NCBI RefSeq assembly: GCF_000622145.1 | Contig: NZ_JHWH01000014.1 | Location: forward strand, 1 to 64,000 | Reading direction: 5' to 3' | DNA length: 64,000 bases | Source of the DNA: Paracoccus yeei ATCC BAA-599 | GTDB taxonomy: Bacteria > Pseudomonadota > Alphaproteobacteria > Rhodobacterales > Rhodobacteraceae | In this document: piece after piece, positions 25,829 through 33,811 of the stretch | Position numbering within the stretch: the first letter of the stretch is position 1 | Layout of the letters: each line of letters starts with the position of its first letter | Program-made: the position numbers and the translations under genes | The notes under the pieces: model-generated | Seen by the model: the letters and a program-made list of their open reading frames with translations, nothing else | The model's database searches: none | Told to the model about the DNA's origin: nothing

Positions 25829-27142
25829 ATGTCCATCGACCGCAGGAAACTTCTGCAAGGCGGCGCCGTTCTGGCGGCGGGCGCCGTGCTTTCGACACCC
25901 TTCGTCCGCCGCGCCCAGGCCCAGGGCGCCGCCATGACCTTTACGCCCGAACAGGGCGCCAGCCTGCGCCTGCTGCGCTGGGTACCCTTCGTCAAGGGCG
26001 AGGAGGATGCCTGGAACGCCAACACCAAGGCCTTCACCGACGCCACCGGCGTCGAGGTCCGCATCGACCAGGAAAGCTGGGAGGACGTGCGCCCCAAGGC
26101 CGCCGTCGCGGCCAATGTGGGTTCGGGCCCGGACATGGTGATGAGCTGGTTCGACGACCCCTTCCAGTATCCCGACAAGCTGGTCGACGTGACCGACCTG
26201 TGCACCATGCTGGGCGAAAAGAACGGCGGCTGGTATGACGGGCTGCGCGGCTATGGCGAACAGGACGGCAGGTTCATCTCGACGCCGCTGTGCGCCATCG
26301 GCAACGCCATCTGCTATCGCGACAGCCACATGAAGGCGGCCGGGTTCGAGGAATTCCCGACCGACACCGACGGCTTCCTGAAGCTTTGCGCCGCGCTCAA
26401 GGAAAAGGGCACGCCGGCGGGCTTCCCCTTCGGCAAGGCGGTGGGCGACGGCAACAACTTTGCCCACTGGCTCTTGTGGAGCCACGGCGGCCAGACCGTC
26501 AACGAGGCGGGCGAGGTCGCGATCAACACCCCCGAGACGGCGGCGGCGATCGAATATGCCAAGCAGCTTTACGCCACCTTCATCCCCGGCACGGAAAGCT
26601 GGCTGGACATCAACAACAACCGCGCCTTCCTGTCGGGCGACATCTCGCTGACCGCGAACGGCGTCTCGCTGTACTACGCCGCGCTGAAGGACGAGGCGAC
26701 CAAGGCCCTGGCCGAGGACATCCGCACCTCGAACCTGCCCATCGGCCCGGTCGGCAAGTCGGTCGAGCTGCACCAGACCTCGACCATCTCGATCTTCCAG
26801 CACTGCAAGTTCCCGAACGCCGCCAAGGCCTATCTGGAGTGGATGTATCAGCCCGACCAGATGAACGCCTGGCTGACCGGGGCCAGCGCCTATTGCTGTC
26901 AGGCGCTCAAGGGATTCGCGGACAACCCGGTCTGGACCTCGAACCCGGTGCATGCGCCCTATGCCAAGGCCTCCGAAAGCCTGCGCCCGAACGGCTATGC
27001 CGGCCCGCTGGGACCGGCCTCGGCCGGGGTCATGGCCGATTACGTCCTGGTCGACATGTTCGCCGAGGCGGTGACCGGCCAGCGTTCGACCGAGGACGCG
27101 ATCCGCAACGCCGAACGCCGCATCGCCCGCTATTACCGCTAA
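25829..27142 (+). CDS. CUT1 sugar ABC transporter substrate-binding protein (Tat-type signal)
   Basis: This 437-residue extracellular binding protein (SBP_bac_1) has a twin-arginine leader DRRKLLQGGAVLAAGAVLS ending near AQAQ, so export may use Tat. A ribosome site GGGAGGAGTG precedes the start at 25829; a longer frame is unsupported. It lies 62 bases after the ATPase gene and 63 before the first permease. Ligand unknown; the neighbouring kdgK suggests a sugar or uronide entering via KDG. Confidence 0.88.
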   Translation: MSIDRRKLLQGGAVLAAGAVLSTPFVRRAQAQGAAMTFTPEQGASLRLLRWVPFVKGEEDAWNANTKAFTDATGVEVRIDQESWEDVRPKAAVAANVGSGPDMVMSWFDDPFQYPDKLVDVTDLCTMLGEKNGGWYDGLRGYGEQDGRFISTPLCAIGNAICYRDSHMKAAGFEEFPTDTDGFLKLCAALKEKGTPAGFPFGKAVGDGNNFAHWLLWSHGGQTVNEAGEVAINTPETAAAIEYAKQLYATFIPGTESWLDINNNRAFLSGDISLTANGVSLYYAALKDEATKALAEDIRTSNLPIGPVGKSVELHQTSTISIFQHCKFPNAAKAYLEWMYQPDQMNAWLTGASAYCCQALKGFADNPVWTSNPVHAPYAKASESLRPNGYAGPLGPASAGVMADYVLVDMFAEAVTGQRSTEDAIRNAERRIARYYR

Positions 27143-27205
27143 GGCCATGCCGGGCGCGCCGCCTGGCGCGCCCCAGCCTTGGCCCGCAGAAAGGATCTGG
27201 ACAGG

Positions 27206-28132
27206 ATGCCTCCGGTGCCCGAACGCAACGCCTCAGTCTGGAGGCGCTTTGTCGAAAGCCGTAACGGCCTTGGCTTTCTTTTCATGCTGCCCGCGGCGGC
27301 GTTCCTGCTGTGCTTCCTGACCTATCCGCTGGGCCTGGGGGTCTGGCTGGGCTTTACCGATGCCCGCATCGGTCGGCCCGGCGAATGGATCGGGCTGGAA
27401 AACTATCTGTGGCTGATGGACGACCCGGTCTTCTGGCTGTCCGTCTTCAACACCCTGTTCTATACGACCGTCGCCTCGGTCCTGAAGTTCGGGCTGGGGC
27501 TGTGGCTGGCCTTGCTGCTGAACCGGCACCTGCCCTTCAAGAACCTGTTCCGGGCCATCATCCTGCTGCCCTGGGTGGTGCCCACGGTGCTGTCGGCCCT
27601 GGCCTTCTGGTGGATCTTCGACAGCCAGTTCTCGATCATTTCCTGGGTGCTGATGAAGTGGGGCATCATCAGCCAGCCGATCAACTTCCTGGGCGATCCC
27701 TGGAATGCACGCTGGTCGGTCATCGCGGCCAACGTCTGGCGCGGCATCCCCTTCGTCGCGATCTCGCTGCTGGCGGGTTTGCAGACCATCCCGCAATCGC
27801 TGAACGAGGCCGCGGCCATCGACGGCGCCACGCCCTGGCAGCGCTTCACCAAGGTGACGCTGCCGCTGCTGACCCCCATCATCGCGGTGGTGATGACCTT
27901 TTCGGTCCTCTTCACCTTCACCGATTTCCAGCTGATCTATGTGCTGACGCGCGGCGGGCCGGTCAACGCCACCCACCTGATGGCGACGCTCAGCTTCCAG
28001 CGCGCGATCCCGGGCGGGCAGCTGGGCGAGGGCGCGGCCATCGCCGTCGCCATGATCCCCTTCCTGCTGGCGGCGATCCTGTTCAGCTTCTTCGGCCTGC
28101 AGCGCCGCAAATGGCAACAGGGAGCAGACTGA
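27206..28132 (+). CDS. CUT1 sugar ABC transporter permease 1 (MalF-like)
   Basis: This 308-residue permease has about six membrane helices and the EAA loop NEAAAIDGATPWQRFTKVTL near the middle. The start ATG at 27206 has AGGA upstream; the in-frame TTG at 27179 has no ribosome site. It ends 1 base before the second permease start, so the pair is translated together. Confidence 0.9.
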   Translation: MPPVPERNASVWRRFVESRNGLGFLFMLPAAAFLLCFLTYPLGLGVWLGFTDARIGRPGEWIGLENYLWLMDDPVFWLSVFNTLFYTTVASVLKFGLGLWLALLLNRHLPFKNLFRAIILLPWVVPTVLSALAFWWIFDSQFSIISWVLMKWGIISQPINFLGDPWNARWSVIAANVWRGIPFVAISLLAGLQTIPQSLNEAAAIDGATPWQRFTKVTLPLLTPIIAVVMTFSVLFTFTDFQLIYVLTRGGPVNATHLMATLSFQRAIPGGQLGEGAAIAVAMIPFLLAAILFSFFGLQRRKWQQGAD

Positions 28133-28133
28133 G

Positions 28134-29012
28134 ATGTCCCAGACCGTCACCGACGACCACCAGGGCCTGGACCAGTTCGAAAGCCGCACCCGCAAGATCT
28201 TCGTGGTCTGGCTGCCGCTTCTGGTGTTCCTGTTCGTGCTGTTGTTCCCGTTCTACTGGATGACCATCACGGCGGTTAAGCCGAACAACCAGTTGACGGA
28301 CTATCAGAACCACAGCCCGTTCTGGGTGGTGGGCCCGACGCTTCAGCATGTGAAATACCTGCTGTTCGAAACCTCCTATCCAGGCTGGTTGTGGAACACG
28401 CTGGTGGTGGCGGTCGCCTCGACCTTCCTGTCGCTGTTCGCATCGGTCTTTGCGGCCTATGCGATCGAAAGGCTGCGGTTCCGGGGGGCGCGCGTCACGG
28501 GCCTGCTGATCTTCCTGGCCTATCTGGTGCCGCCCTCGATCCTGTTCATCCCGCTGTCGGTGATCGTCTATCAACTGGGGATCTTCGACAGCAAGCTGGC
28601 GCTGATCCTGACCTATCCGACCTTCCTGATCCCGTTCTGCACCTGGCTGTTGATGGGCTATTTCCGATCGATCCCTTACGAGCTCGAGGAATCGGCGCTG
28701 GTCGATGGGGCGACGCGCTGGCAGATCCTGACCAAGATCGTGCTGCCCCTGGCCGTGCCGGGGCTGATCTCGGCGGGAATCTTCGCCTTCACGCTGTCAT
28801 GGAACGAATTCATCTATGCGCTGACCTTCATCTCCAGTTCGGAAAACAAGACCATCCCCGTGGGCGTCCTGACCGAACTGGTCCGCGGCGACATCTATGA
28901 ATGGGGCGCCTTGATGAGCGGTGCGCTGCTGGGATCCCTGCCGGTGGTGATCCTCTATTCCTTCTTCGTGGATTACTACGTCAGCTCCATGACTGGCGCC
29001 GTGAAGGAGTAA
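28134..29012 (+). CDS. CUT1 sugar ABC transporter permease 2 (MalG-like)
   Basis: This 292-residue permease has about six membrane helices, an EAA loop EESALVDGATRWQILTKIVL and a typical ending FVDYYVSSMTGAVKE. It is the last gene of the importer operon, followed by inverted repeat copies that separate it from the convergent SDR gene. Confidence 0.9.
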   Translation: MSQTVTDDHQGLDQFESRTRKIFVVWLPLLVFLFVLLFPFYWMTITAVKPNNQLTDYQNHSPFWVVGPTLQHVKYLLFETSYPGWLWNTLVVAVASTFLSLFASVFAAYAIERLRFRGARVTGLLIFLAYLVPPSILFIPLSVIVYQLGIFDSKLALILTYPTFLIPFCTWLLMGYFRSIPYELEESALVDGATRWQILTKIVLPLAVPGLISAGIFAFTLSWNEFIYALTFISSSENKTIPVGVLTELVRGDIYEWGALMSGALLGSLPVVILYSFFVDYYVSSMTGAVKE

Positions 29013-29152
29013 GGGGGGCTCCGCCCCCGTCCCTGCGGGACTCCCCCGGGTATTTGGAAAACAGTGAAAGCAGGAGGGTGCCGCTTTCTGCTTTCACCGT
29101 TTCGGAAATACCCTCCGGGGGTCCGGGGGTGGAAAACCCCCGGCTTGCGGCG
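29013..29152. repeat. Pair of inverted intergenic repeats between convergent genes
   Basis: Two copies of the window's repeat face each other. The left copy is GGGGGGCTCCGCCCCC, then CCCCCGGGTATTTGGAAAACAG. The right copy read backwards is CCCCCGGACCCCCGGAGGG, then TATTTCCGAAACGG. Both run into GTGAAAGCAG (29064-29073) and its exact complement (29088-29097). The arrangement gives a long hairpin and may act as a bidirectional terminator for the importer operon and the SDR operon. Confidence 0.7.
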
Positions 29153-29887
29153 TCAATAGGTCGCGCGGCCGCCCGAGATGTCGAACACCGCGCCGGTCGA
29201 AAAGGCGCAGTCCTCGGAGGCAAGCCAGGCAACCAGGGCTGCCGCCTCGTCCGGCTCCAGGAAACGGTTCATCGGGATCTTGGACAGCATGTAGTCGATA
29301 TGCTGCTGCGTCATCTGGTCGAAGATCGGGGTGCGCGCGGCCGCCGGGGTGATCGCGTTGACCAGGACGCCGGTGCCAGCCAACTCCTTGCCCAGCGATT
29401 TCGTCAGCGCGATCAGCCCGGCCTTGGAGGCCGAGTAATGCGCGGCGTTCGGGTTGCCCTCCTTGGCGGCGATCGAGGCTATGTTGACGATGCGGCCATA
29501 GCCGCGGGCGATCATGCCGGGAACCAGGGCGCGGCAGATGACATAGGGGGCGTTCAGGTTCACCTCGATCACCTTGCGCCAGGTGGCGGGGTCCAGTTCC
29601 CATGTCGGGGCATTGCCGCCGGTGATGCCGGCGTTGTTGACCAGGATGTCCACCGCGCCGGCGGCCTGGGCCGCGTCCAGGATCTGGTTGTCGTCGGCCA
29701 GTTCCACGGCGCGGCTGGTTGCGGCCGGACCAAGCTCTGCGGCCGCGCGGGCGGCGGCATCGCCATCGCGGTCCCAGATGACGACGCGGGCGCCGCTTTC
29801 GACGAAGCGCCTGGCGATGGCAAGGCCCAGGCCCTGCGCGCCGCCGGTCACGACCGCAAGCCGGTCCTTCAGGTCGATCTGGTTCAT
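29153..29887 (-). CDS. SDR-family oxidoreductase
   Basis: This 244-residue classical SDR has TGGAQGLG for NAD(P), NNAGITGG, and the catalytic Ser-Tyr-Lys in NIASIAAKEGNPNAAHYSASK. GGGAG precedes the ATG at 29887. It is the last gene of the denD-gntR-SDR group and 19 bases from the GntR gene. Relatives act on 2-keto-3-deoxy sugar acids or 3-oxoacyl compounds; a sugar-acid substrate is inferred from context only. Confidence 0.82.
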   Translation of the reverse strand: MNQIDLKDRLAVVTGGAQGLGLAIARRFVESGARVVIWDRDGDAAARAAAELGPAATSRAVELADDNQILDAAQAAGAVDILVNNAGITGGNAPTWELDPATWRKVIEVNLNAPYVICRALVPGMIARGYGRIVNIASIAAKEGNPNAAHYSASKAGLIALTKSLGKELAGTGVLVNAITPAAARTPIFDQMTQQHIDYMLSKIPMNRFLEPDEAAALVAWLASEDCAFSTGAVFDISGGRATY

Positions 29888-29906
29888 CTTCTCTCCCATT
29901 CTGTCA

Positions 29907-30626
29907 TCAAGCCAGCCCGTTCGCCCCCAGCGAGCGGCGCAGCAATTCCATCTGCTGGGCGTCGGCCCGGTCGCGGTGGGCGTTGTGGCGTTCGCGGGCC
30001 AAGCCGCGGTCTCCGGCGCGCAGGGCTGCCAGGATCAAGCGGTGTTCGCGGTCGGAATCCTCGGGCAGCGGGCGCAGCGGCAGGATCATCAGCCGGGCGC
30101 GGTACTGCTGGCCCCAGAAGGCGCTGATCGCGTCCTGCAGGCGCTGGTTGCCGCACAGGGCCACGATGGCGGCGTGGAATTCGTCGTCGATGTCCGACCA
30201 GCGGGTGATGTCGCCCGCCGCCGTCGCGGCCTCCATCTGGTCCAGCATCCGGGTCAGGGCCTGTGCCTCGGGTTCGGTCAGGCCCCGGGCGGCGGCCAGT
30301 TCGACCGCCCGCACCTCGAGTGCCGAGAACACGTTCAGGATATGGCCGAAATCCTGCAGGGACAGCGCCTTGACCGTGACGCCGTGGCGCGGGCGGACCT
30401 CGACCAGGCCCTCCTCCTCGAGCTTGATGACGGCCTCGCGCACGGGGGTGCGCGACAGCGACAAAAGCGCCGCCAGTTCGGTTTCCAGCAGCGTCGTGCC
30501 GGGCGCAAGCCGCCCGGTCAGGATGCGATAGCGCAGGTCGTGATAGGCCCGGTCGCGCGCCGGCATCTCGGTCAGCCCCTGCAGGCTGGGCACCGGGCGC
30601 GAGGCGCGGACCCGCCTGGGAGGCAT
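29907..30626 (-). CDS. GntR-family (FCD) transcriptional regulator 1
   Basis: This 239-residue FadR-subfamily regulator has a winged helix (LRYRILTGRLAPGT...LSRTPVREAVIKLEEEGLVEVRPRHG) and a C-terminal FCD sensor with metal-ligand pattern D..DEFHAAIVA, EHRLIL and RERHNAH. The start at 30626 is preferred, 4 bases past the denD stop; 30644 would overlap denD. It probably senses a sugar acid and acts on GTATAC-core operators near denD or xylX/xylD. Confidence 0.85.
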   Translation of the reverse strand: MPPRRVRASRPVPSLQGLTEMPARDRAYHDLRYRILTGRLAPGTTLLETELAALLSLSRTPVREAVIKLEEEGLVEVRPRHGVTVKALSLQDFGHILNVFSALEVRAVELAAARGLTEPEAQALTRMLDQMEAATAAGDITRWSDIDDEFHAAIVALCGNQRLQDAISAFWGQQYRARLMILPLRPLPEDSDREHRLILAALRAGDRGLARERHNAHRDRADAQQMELLRRSLGANGLA

Positions 30627-30630
30627 GGGA

Positions 30631-31602
30631 TCACCCGGCCGCATCTGCCGTGTCGCGGATATGGGCGCGGATGATCGACTGGAAGTCGGGGTCCGCGGTA
30701 AACCCTGCCGCCAGGGCCCGGTCGGGCGCGAAGTCCTGCGGCCAGCCGGCGACGATGCCGCGGATGGTGGCGTCGGGTTCGCGCCTGATGCGGGCCACGG
30801 CCTCGTCCCCCGCGACCGCGCGCAGCGCCTCGATCATCTCGGTGATGCTGACGCACAGGCCCGGCATGGTCAGGCAGCGCCGCGCGCCCAGGGGGGTGGT
30901 GTCCATGGTCGCGGCATGGATCAGGAAGCCCACCGCGGCATCGGGGCTGGCGACCCAGTGGCGCACCGTGTCGTCGACCGGCAGCACCGCGTCCAGTCCC
31001 GCCAGGGGTTCGCGGATGATGCCCGAGAAGAACCCCGAGGCCGCCTTGTTCGGCTTGCCGGGCCGGACCACGATGGTGGGCAGGCGGATGCCGATGCCGT
31101 CGAAGATGCCCTTGCGGGAATAGTCGTTCAGCAGCAGTTCGCCGATCATCTTCTGCGTGCCATAGCTGGTCATCGGCGCGGTGATGAAGGTGTCGGTGAT
31201 CTTGTCCTCGAAGGGGGCGCCAAAGACGGCGATGGACGAGGTATAGACCACGCGCGGGTGGTAGTCGGGGCCCTGCGCGCGGATTGCCTCGAACAGGTGG
31301 CGGGTACCGTCCAGGTTGATGGCATAGCCCTTGTCGAAATCGGCCTCGGCCTCCCCCGAGACGATGGCGGCAAGATGGAAGATCACGTCGGGGCGGTCGG
31401 CCACCAGCTGGTCGACCGTCGCCCGGTCGGAGATGTCGCCGGCGATCTCGGTCACCTTGTCGCGGGTCGACAGCCCGGGCTCAACCACGTCGAAGGCGGT
31501 TAGTGCATCCACAGGCTTTCCGCCAAGTGCGCCGTCCTTCAGGACGGCTTCCGCCAGGCGGCGGCCAACCATGCCAGCGGCCCCGATGATCAACAGCTTC
31601 AT
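30631..31602 (-). CDS. denD: D-erythronate dehydrogenase (DenD-like)
   Basis: This 323-residue extended SDR (epimerase/dehydratase type) begins MKLLIIGAAGMVGRRLAEAVL and has VYTSSIAVFG and the catalytic Tyr-Lys in SYGTQKMIGE. RLPTIVVRPGKPNKAASGFFSGIIREPL is characteristic of DenD, which oxidises D-erythronate to 2-oxo-tetronate. GGAGGAAGG lies 7 bases before the ATG. It follows xylX by 31 bases, with an operator-like palindrome in between. Confidence 0.83.
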   Translation of the reverse strand: MKLLIIGAAGMVGRRLAEAVLKDGALGGKPVDALTAFDVVEPGLSTRDKVTEIAGDISDRATVDQLVADRPDVIFHLAAIVSGEAEADFDKGYAINLDGTRHLFEAIRAQGPDYHPRVVYTSSIAVFGAPFEDKITDTFITAPMTSYGTQKMIGELLLNDYSRKGIFDGIGIRLPTIVVRPGKPNKAASGFFSGIIREPLAGLDAVLPVDDTVRHWVASPDAAVGFLIHAATMDTTPLGARRCLTMPGLCVSITEMIEALRAVAGDEAVARIRREPDATIRGIVAGWPQDFAPDRALAAGFTADPDFQSIIRAHIRDTADAAG

Positions 31603-31633
31603 GTCCGAACCTTCCTCCCTCGCCTCGGTCGGT

Positions 31634-32764
31634 TTATGTATACATTGTCAGATCCGACGGCGCCAGAGGGTCCAGCAGGTCGCGCGTGGCCAGATTGCGC
31701 ATCAGCGCGCCCGTTCCGAAGCGCCATTCGGGACATTCGGTGGACAGCCGCACGGTGTTTTGCAGCGCGCCTAGCCGTGGCTCGCTGATCGTCACCACGT
31801 CGCCGGGATGATGGGTAAAGCCCTGGCCTGGAGCGTCGCGGTCCTGGGTCGGGGCGAACAGCGTGCCCAGAAACAGCATAGCCCCGTCCGGGTACTGGTG
31901 ATGGCGGCCCAGCATCTGCGCCACTAGGTCGGCCGGATCGCGGCTGATCTGGGACATCGAGGACGCGCCATCCAGCACGAAGCCGTCCTGCCCTTCGACC
32001 CGCAGGGTCAGTTCGGCCCGCCGCACATGGTCCAGCGTATAGTCGGCATCGAACAGCCGGATCATCGGGCCGATGGCGCAACTGGCGTTGTTGTCCTTGG
32101 CCTTGCCCAGCAGCAGGGCCGAGCGCCCCTCGACGTCGCGCAGGTTCACGTCATTGCCAAGGGTCGCGCCCTTGATCCGGCCCCGGCTGTCCACGGCCAG
32201 CACGATCTCCGGCTCGGGGTTGTTCCATCGGCTGATCGGGTGCAGGCCCACGTCCGCGCCATGGCCCACGGCGGCCATGGGCTGGCATTTGGTGAAGATC
32301 TCGGCGTCGGGGCCGATCCCGACCTCGAGATATTGCGACCACAGGCCCTCGGCGATCAGCAGGTCCTTGACGCGGGCGGCCTCGGGGCTGCCGGGCTTGA
32401 TGCCGCGCAGGCTGGCGCCGATGGCCGCGCCGATGCGGGTGCGGATCGCCTCGGCCGCACCGGCGTCGCCGGCGGCCTTTTCCTCGATCACGCGTTCGAC
32501 CATCGAGGCGGCGAAGGTCACGCCGCTTGCCTTGACCGCCTGCAGGTCGCAGGGCGCCAGCAGGCGATGCTCGGCCACCGGCGTGCCCGGGGTCGCCCGG
32601 ACGTGGGCAACCGGATCGTCCAGTTCGATCAGGTCGCGCATGGTCGGGACCGTGCGGCTGGTGATATCGAACAGGGCGCCGTCGCGCAGGGTGACAAGGC
32701 AGGGGCCGATGCCGGGCCGCCAGACGCGGCCGACGAAGATACCGTCCTGGGGCAGATCCATCAT
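31634..32764 (-). CDS. xylX: 2-keto-3-deoxy-D-xylonate dehydratase (XylX-like, FAH superfamily)
   Basis: This 376-residue protein dehydrates 2-keto-3-deoxy-pentonate to 2-oxoglutarate semialdehyde in the Weimberg route. It closely resembles Caulobacter XylX as I recall it: KASGVTFAASMVERVIEE, LWSQYLEVGIGPDAEIFTK, WNNPEPEIVLAVDS, KDNNASCAIGP and FLGTLFAPTQDRD. The start at 32764 gives an ATGA overlap with the upstream dehydratase gene. A 1,848-codon frame containing it is not real. The last codons (Met-Tyr-Thr-stop) are formed by an ATGTATACAT palindrome. Confidence 0.9.
   Translation of the reverse strand: MMDLPQDGIFVGRVWRPGIGPCLVTLRDGALFDITSRTVPTMRDLIELDDPVAHVRATPGTPVAEHRLLAPCDLQAVKASGVTFAASMVERVIEEKAAGDAGAAEAIRTRIGAAIGASLRGIKPGSPEAARVKDLLIAEGLWSQYLEVGIGPDAEIFTKCQPMAAVGHGADVGLHPISRWNNPEPEIVLAVDSRGRIKGATLGNDVNLRDVEGRSALLLGKAKDNNASCAIGPMIRLFDADYTLDHVRRAELTLRVEGQDGFVLDGASSMSQISRDPADLVAQMLGRHHQYPDGAMLFLGTLFAPTQDRDAPGQGFTHHPGDVVTISEPRLGALQNTVRLSTECPEWRFGTGALMRNLATRDLLDPLAPSDLTMYT
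31636..31645. promoter_or_regulatory. Operator-like palindrome ATGTATACAT upstream of denD
   Basis: A perfect 10-bp palindrome with the same GTATAC core as the TGGTATACCA sites, 34 bases before the denD start. It also encodes the last codons and stop of xylX, so denD may have its own regulated promoter within the operon. Confidence 0.45.
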
Positions 32765-33672
32765 TTCCCCCAGCGCAGCGCCACGGGGTCCAGCGGCCGA
32801 ACCAGGTCCAGCAGCATGGCGCGGGTCGCGGGATGCAGAGGCGGGATCGGGTGGCGGCTGAAATCGGACCGGATCACGCCGCCTTCGCGCATCACCGCCT
32901 TGGCCGACAGGAAGCCGCATTGCCGGTTTTCGTGGTTCACCGCCGGCAGGATGCGGGCATAGGCTGCGGTCGCCGCCGCCCGGTCGCCGGCCGCCCAATG
33001 GGTCAACACCGGCTTGATCTGGTCGGGGATCATGGCGCTGGTCATGGTGCCGGTCGCGCCTGCGTCCAGGTCGGCCAGCAGCGTGATCGCCTCTTCGCCG
33101 TCGAAGGGGCCCTCGATGGCCTCGCCCCCGGCCTCGATCAGCGCACGCAGCTTGGCGGCGGCGCGCGGGCATTCGATCTTGAACAGCTTCACCTGCTCGA
33201 TCTCGCGCGCCATGCGGACCAGCAGCGGCACCGGCAGGTCCACGCCCGACAGCGGCGCGTCCTGGATCATGATCGGAAGGCCGACCTTGGAGACCTCGGC
33301 GAACTGCTCGTAGGTCTGCTCGGCCGTGCCCTTCAGCAGCGCGCCGTGATAGGGCGGCATGATCATGACCATGGCCGCGCCCAGATCCCTGGCCAGCCGG
33401 GCGCGTTCGACCACGATGGGCGTCGCATAATGGCTGATCGTCACGATCACCGGCACCCGGCCCGCGACATGTTCCAGCGACAGCCGGGTCAGCGTCTCGC
33501 GTTCCGCGTCCGAGATCAGGAACTGTTCCGAGAAATTGGCCAGCACGCAGATGCCGTCTACGCCCTGGTCCACCATGCAGTCCAGGATGCGGCGGTTGCC
33601 GTCCAGGTCCAGCGACCCGTCGTCCTTGAACGCAACCGGCGCCACCGGCCAGATGCCCGAATATTTTGCCAT
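32761..33672 (-). CDS. L-2-keto-3-deoxyarabonate dehydratase (DHDPS/NAL family)
   Basis: This 303-residue TIM-barrel aldolase-superfamily protein has a Schiff-base Lys in KLFKIECP. The run from VDGICVLANFSEQFLISDAER through MVMIMPPYHGA to IEGPFDGEEAITLLADLDAG closely matches Azospirillum AraD (L-KDA dehydratase, EC 4.2.1.43), and the usual GTTGE of DHDPS is replaced by ANFSE. The product is 2-oxoglutarate semialdehyde, the same as XylX makes. The start at 33672 lies 28 bases from an operator at 33701. Upstream codons in the longer frame are promoter sequence. Confidence 0.88.
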   Translation of the reverse strand: MAKYSGIWPVAPVAFKDDGSLDLDGNRRILDCMVDQGVDGICVLANFSEQFLISDAERETLTRLSLEHVAGRVPVIVTISHYATPIVVERARLARDLGAAMVMIMPPYHGALLKGTAEQTYEQFAEVSKVGLPIMIQDAPLSGVDLPVPLLVRMAREIEQVKLFKIECPRAAAKLRALIEAGGEAIEGPFDGEEAITLLADLDAGATGTMTSAMIPDQIKPVLTHWAAGDRAAATAAYARILPAVNHENRQCGFLSAKAVMREGGVIRSDFSRHPIPPLHPATRAMLLDLVRPLDPVALRWGK

Positions 33673-33700
33673 GAAGGCCCCCTCCGTAACTCGGCCCGGA

Positions 33701-33710
33701 TGGTATACCA
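33701..33710. promoter_or_regulatory. GntR-type operator TGGTATACCA, left copy
   Basis: A perfect palindrome in the divergent promoter between the KDA dehydratase gene and xylD, 28 bases from the minus-strand start. Its twin lies 54 bases away centre to centre, close to five helical turns, which suits cooperative or looped binding of two dimers. Confidence 0.75.
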
Positions 33711-33754
33711 AAATTCGCCGCGCGCAAGTTGCCCCCTTCCCCGAACCGCCGTTC

Positions 33755-33764
33755 TGGTATACCA
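33755..33764. promoter_or_regulatory. GntR-type operator TGGTATACCA, right copy
   Basis: Second perfect palindrome of the divergent promoter, 48 bases before the xylD start. The sequence equals the sites at 33701 and 9113; the extended form here reads CTGGTATACCAAATTT. Confidence 0.75.
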
Positions 33765-33811
33765 AATTTCCAGCCAAAGCCGTCCGGTGGATGCCACAAA
33801 GGGGCCCGATC

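Noticed and set aside
27179..27205. TTG start nine codons upstream of permease 1
   Set aside because: No ribosome site; the ATG at 27206 has one and gives normal length.
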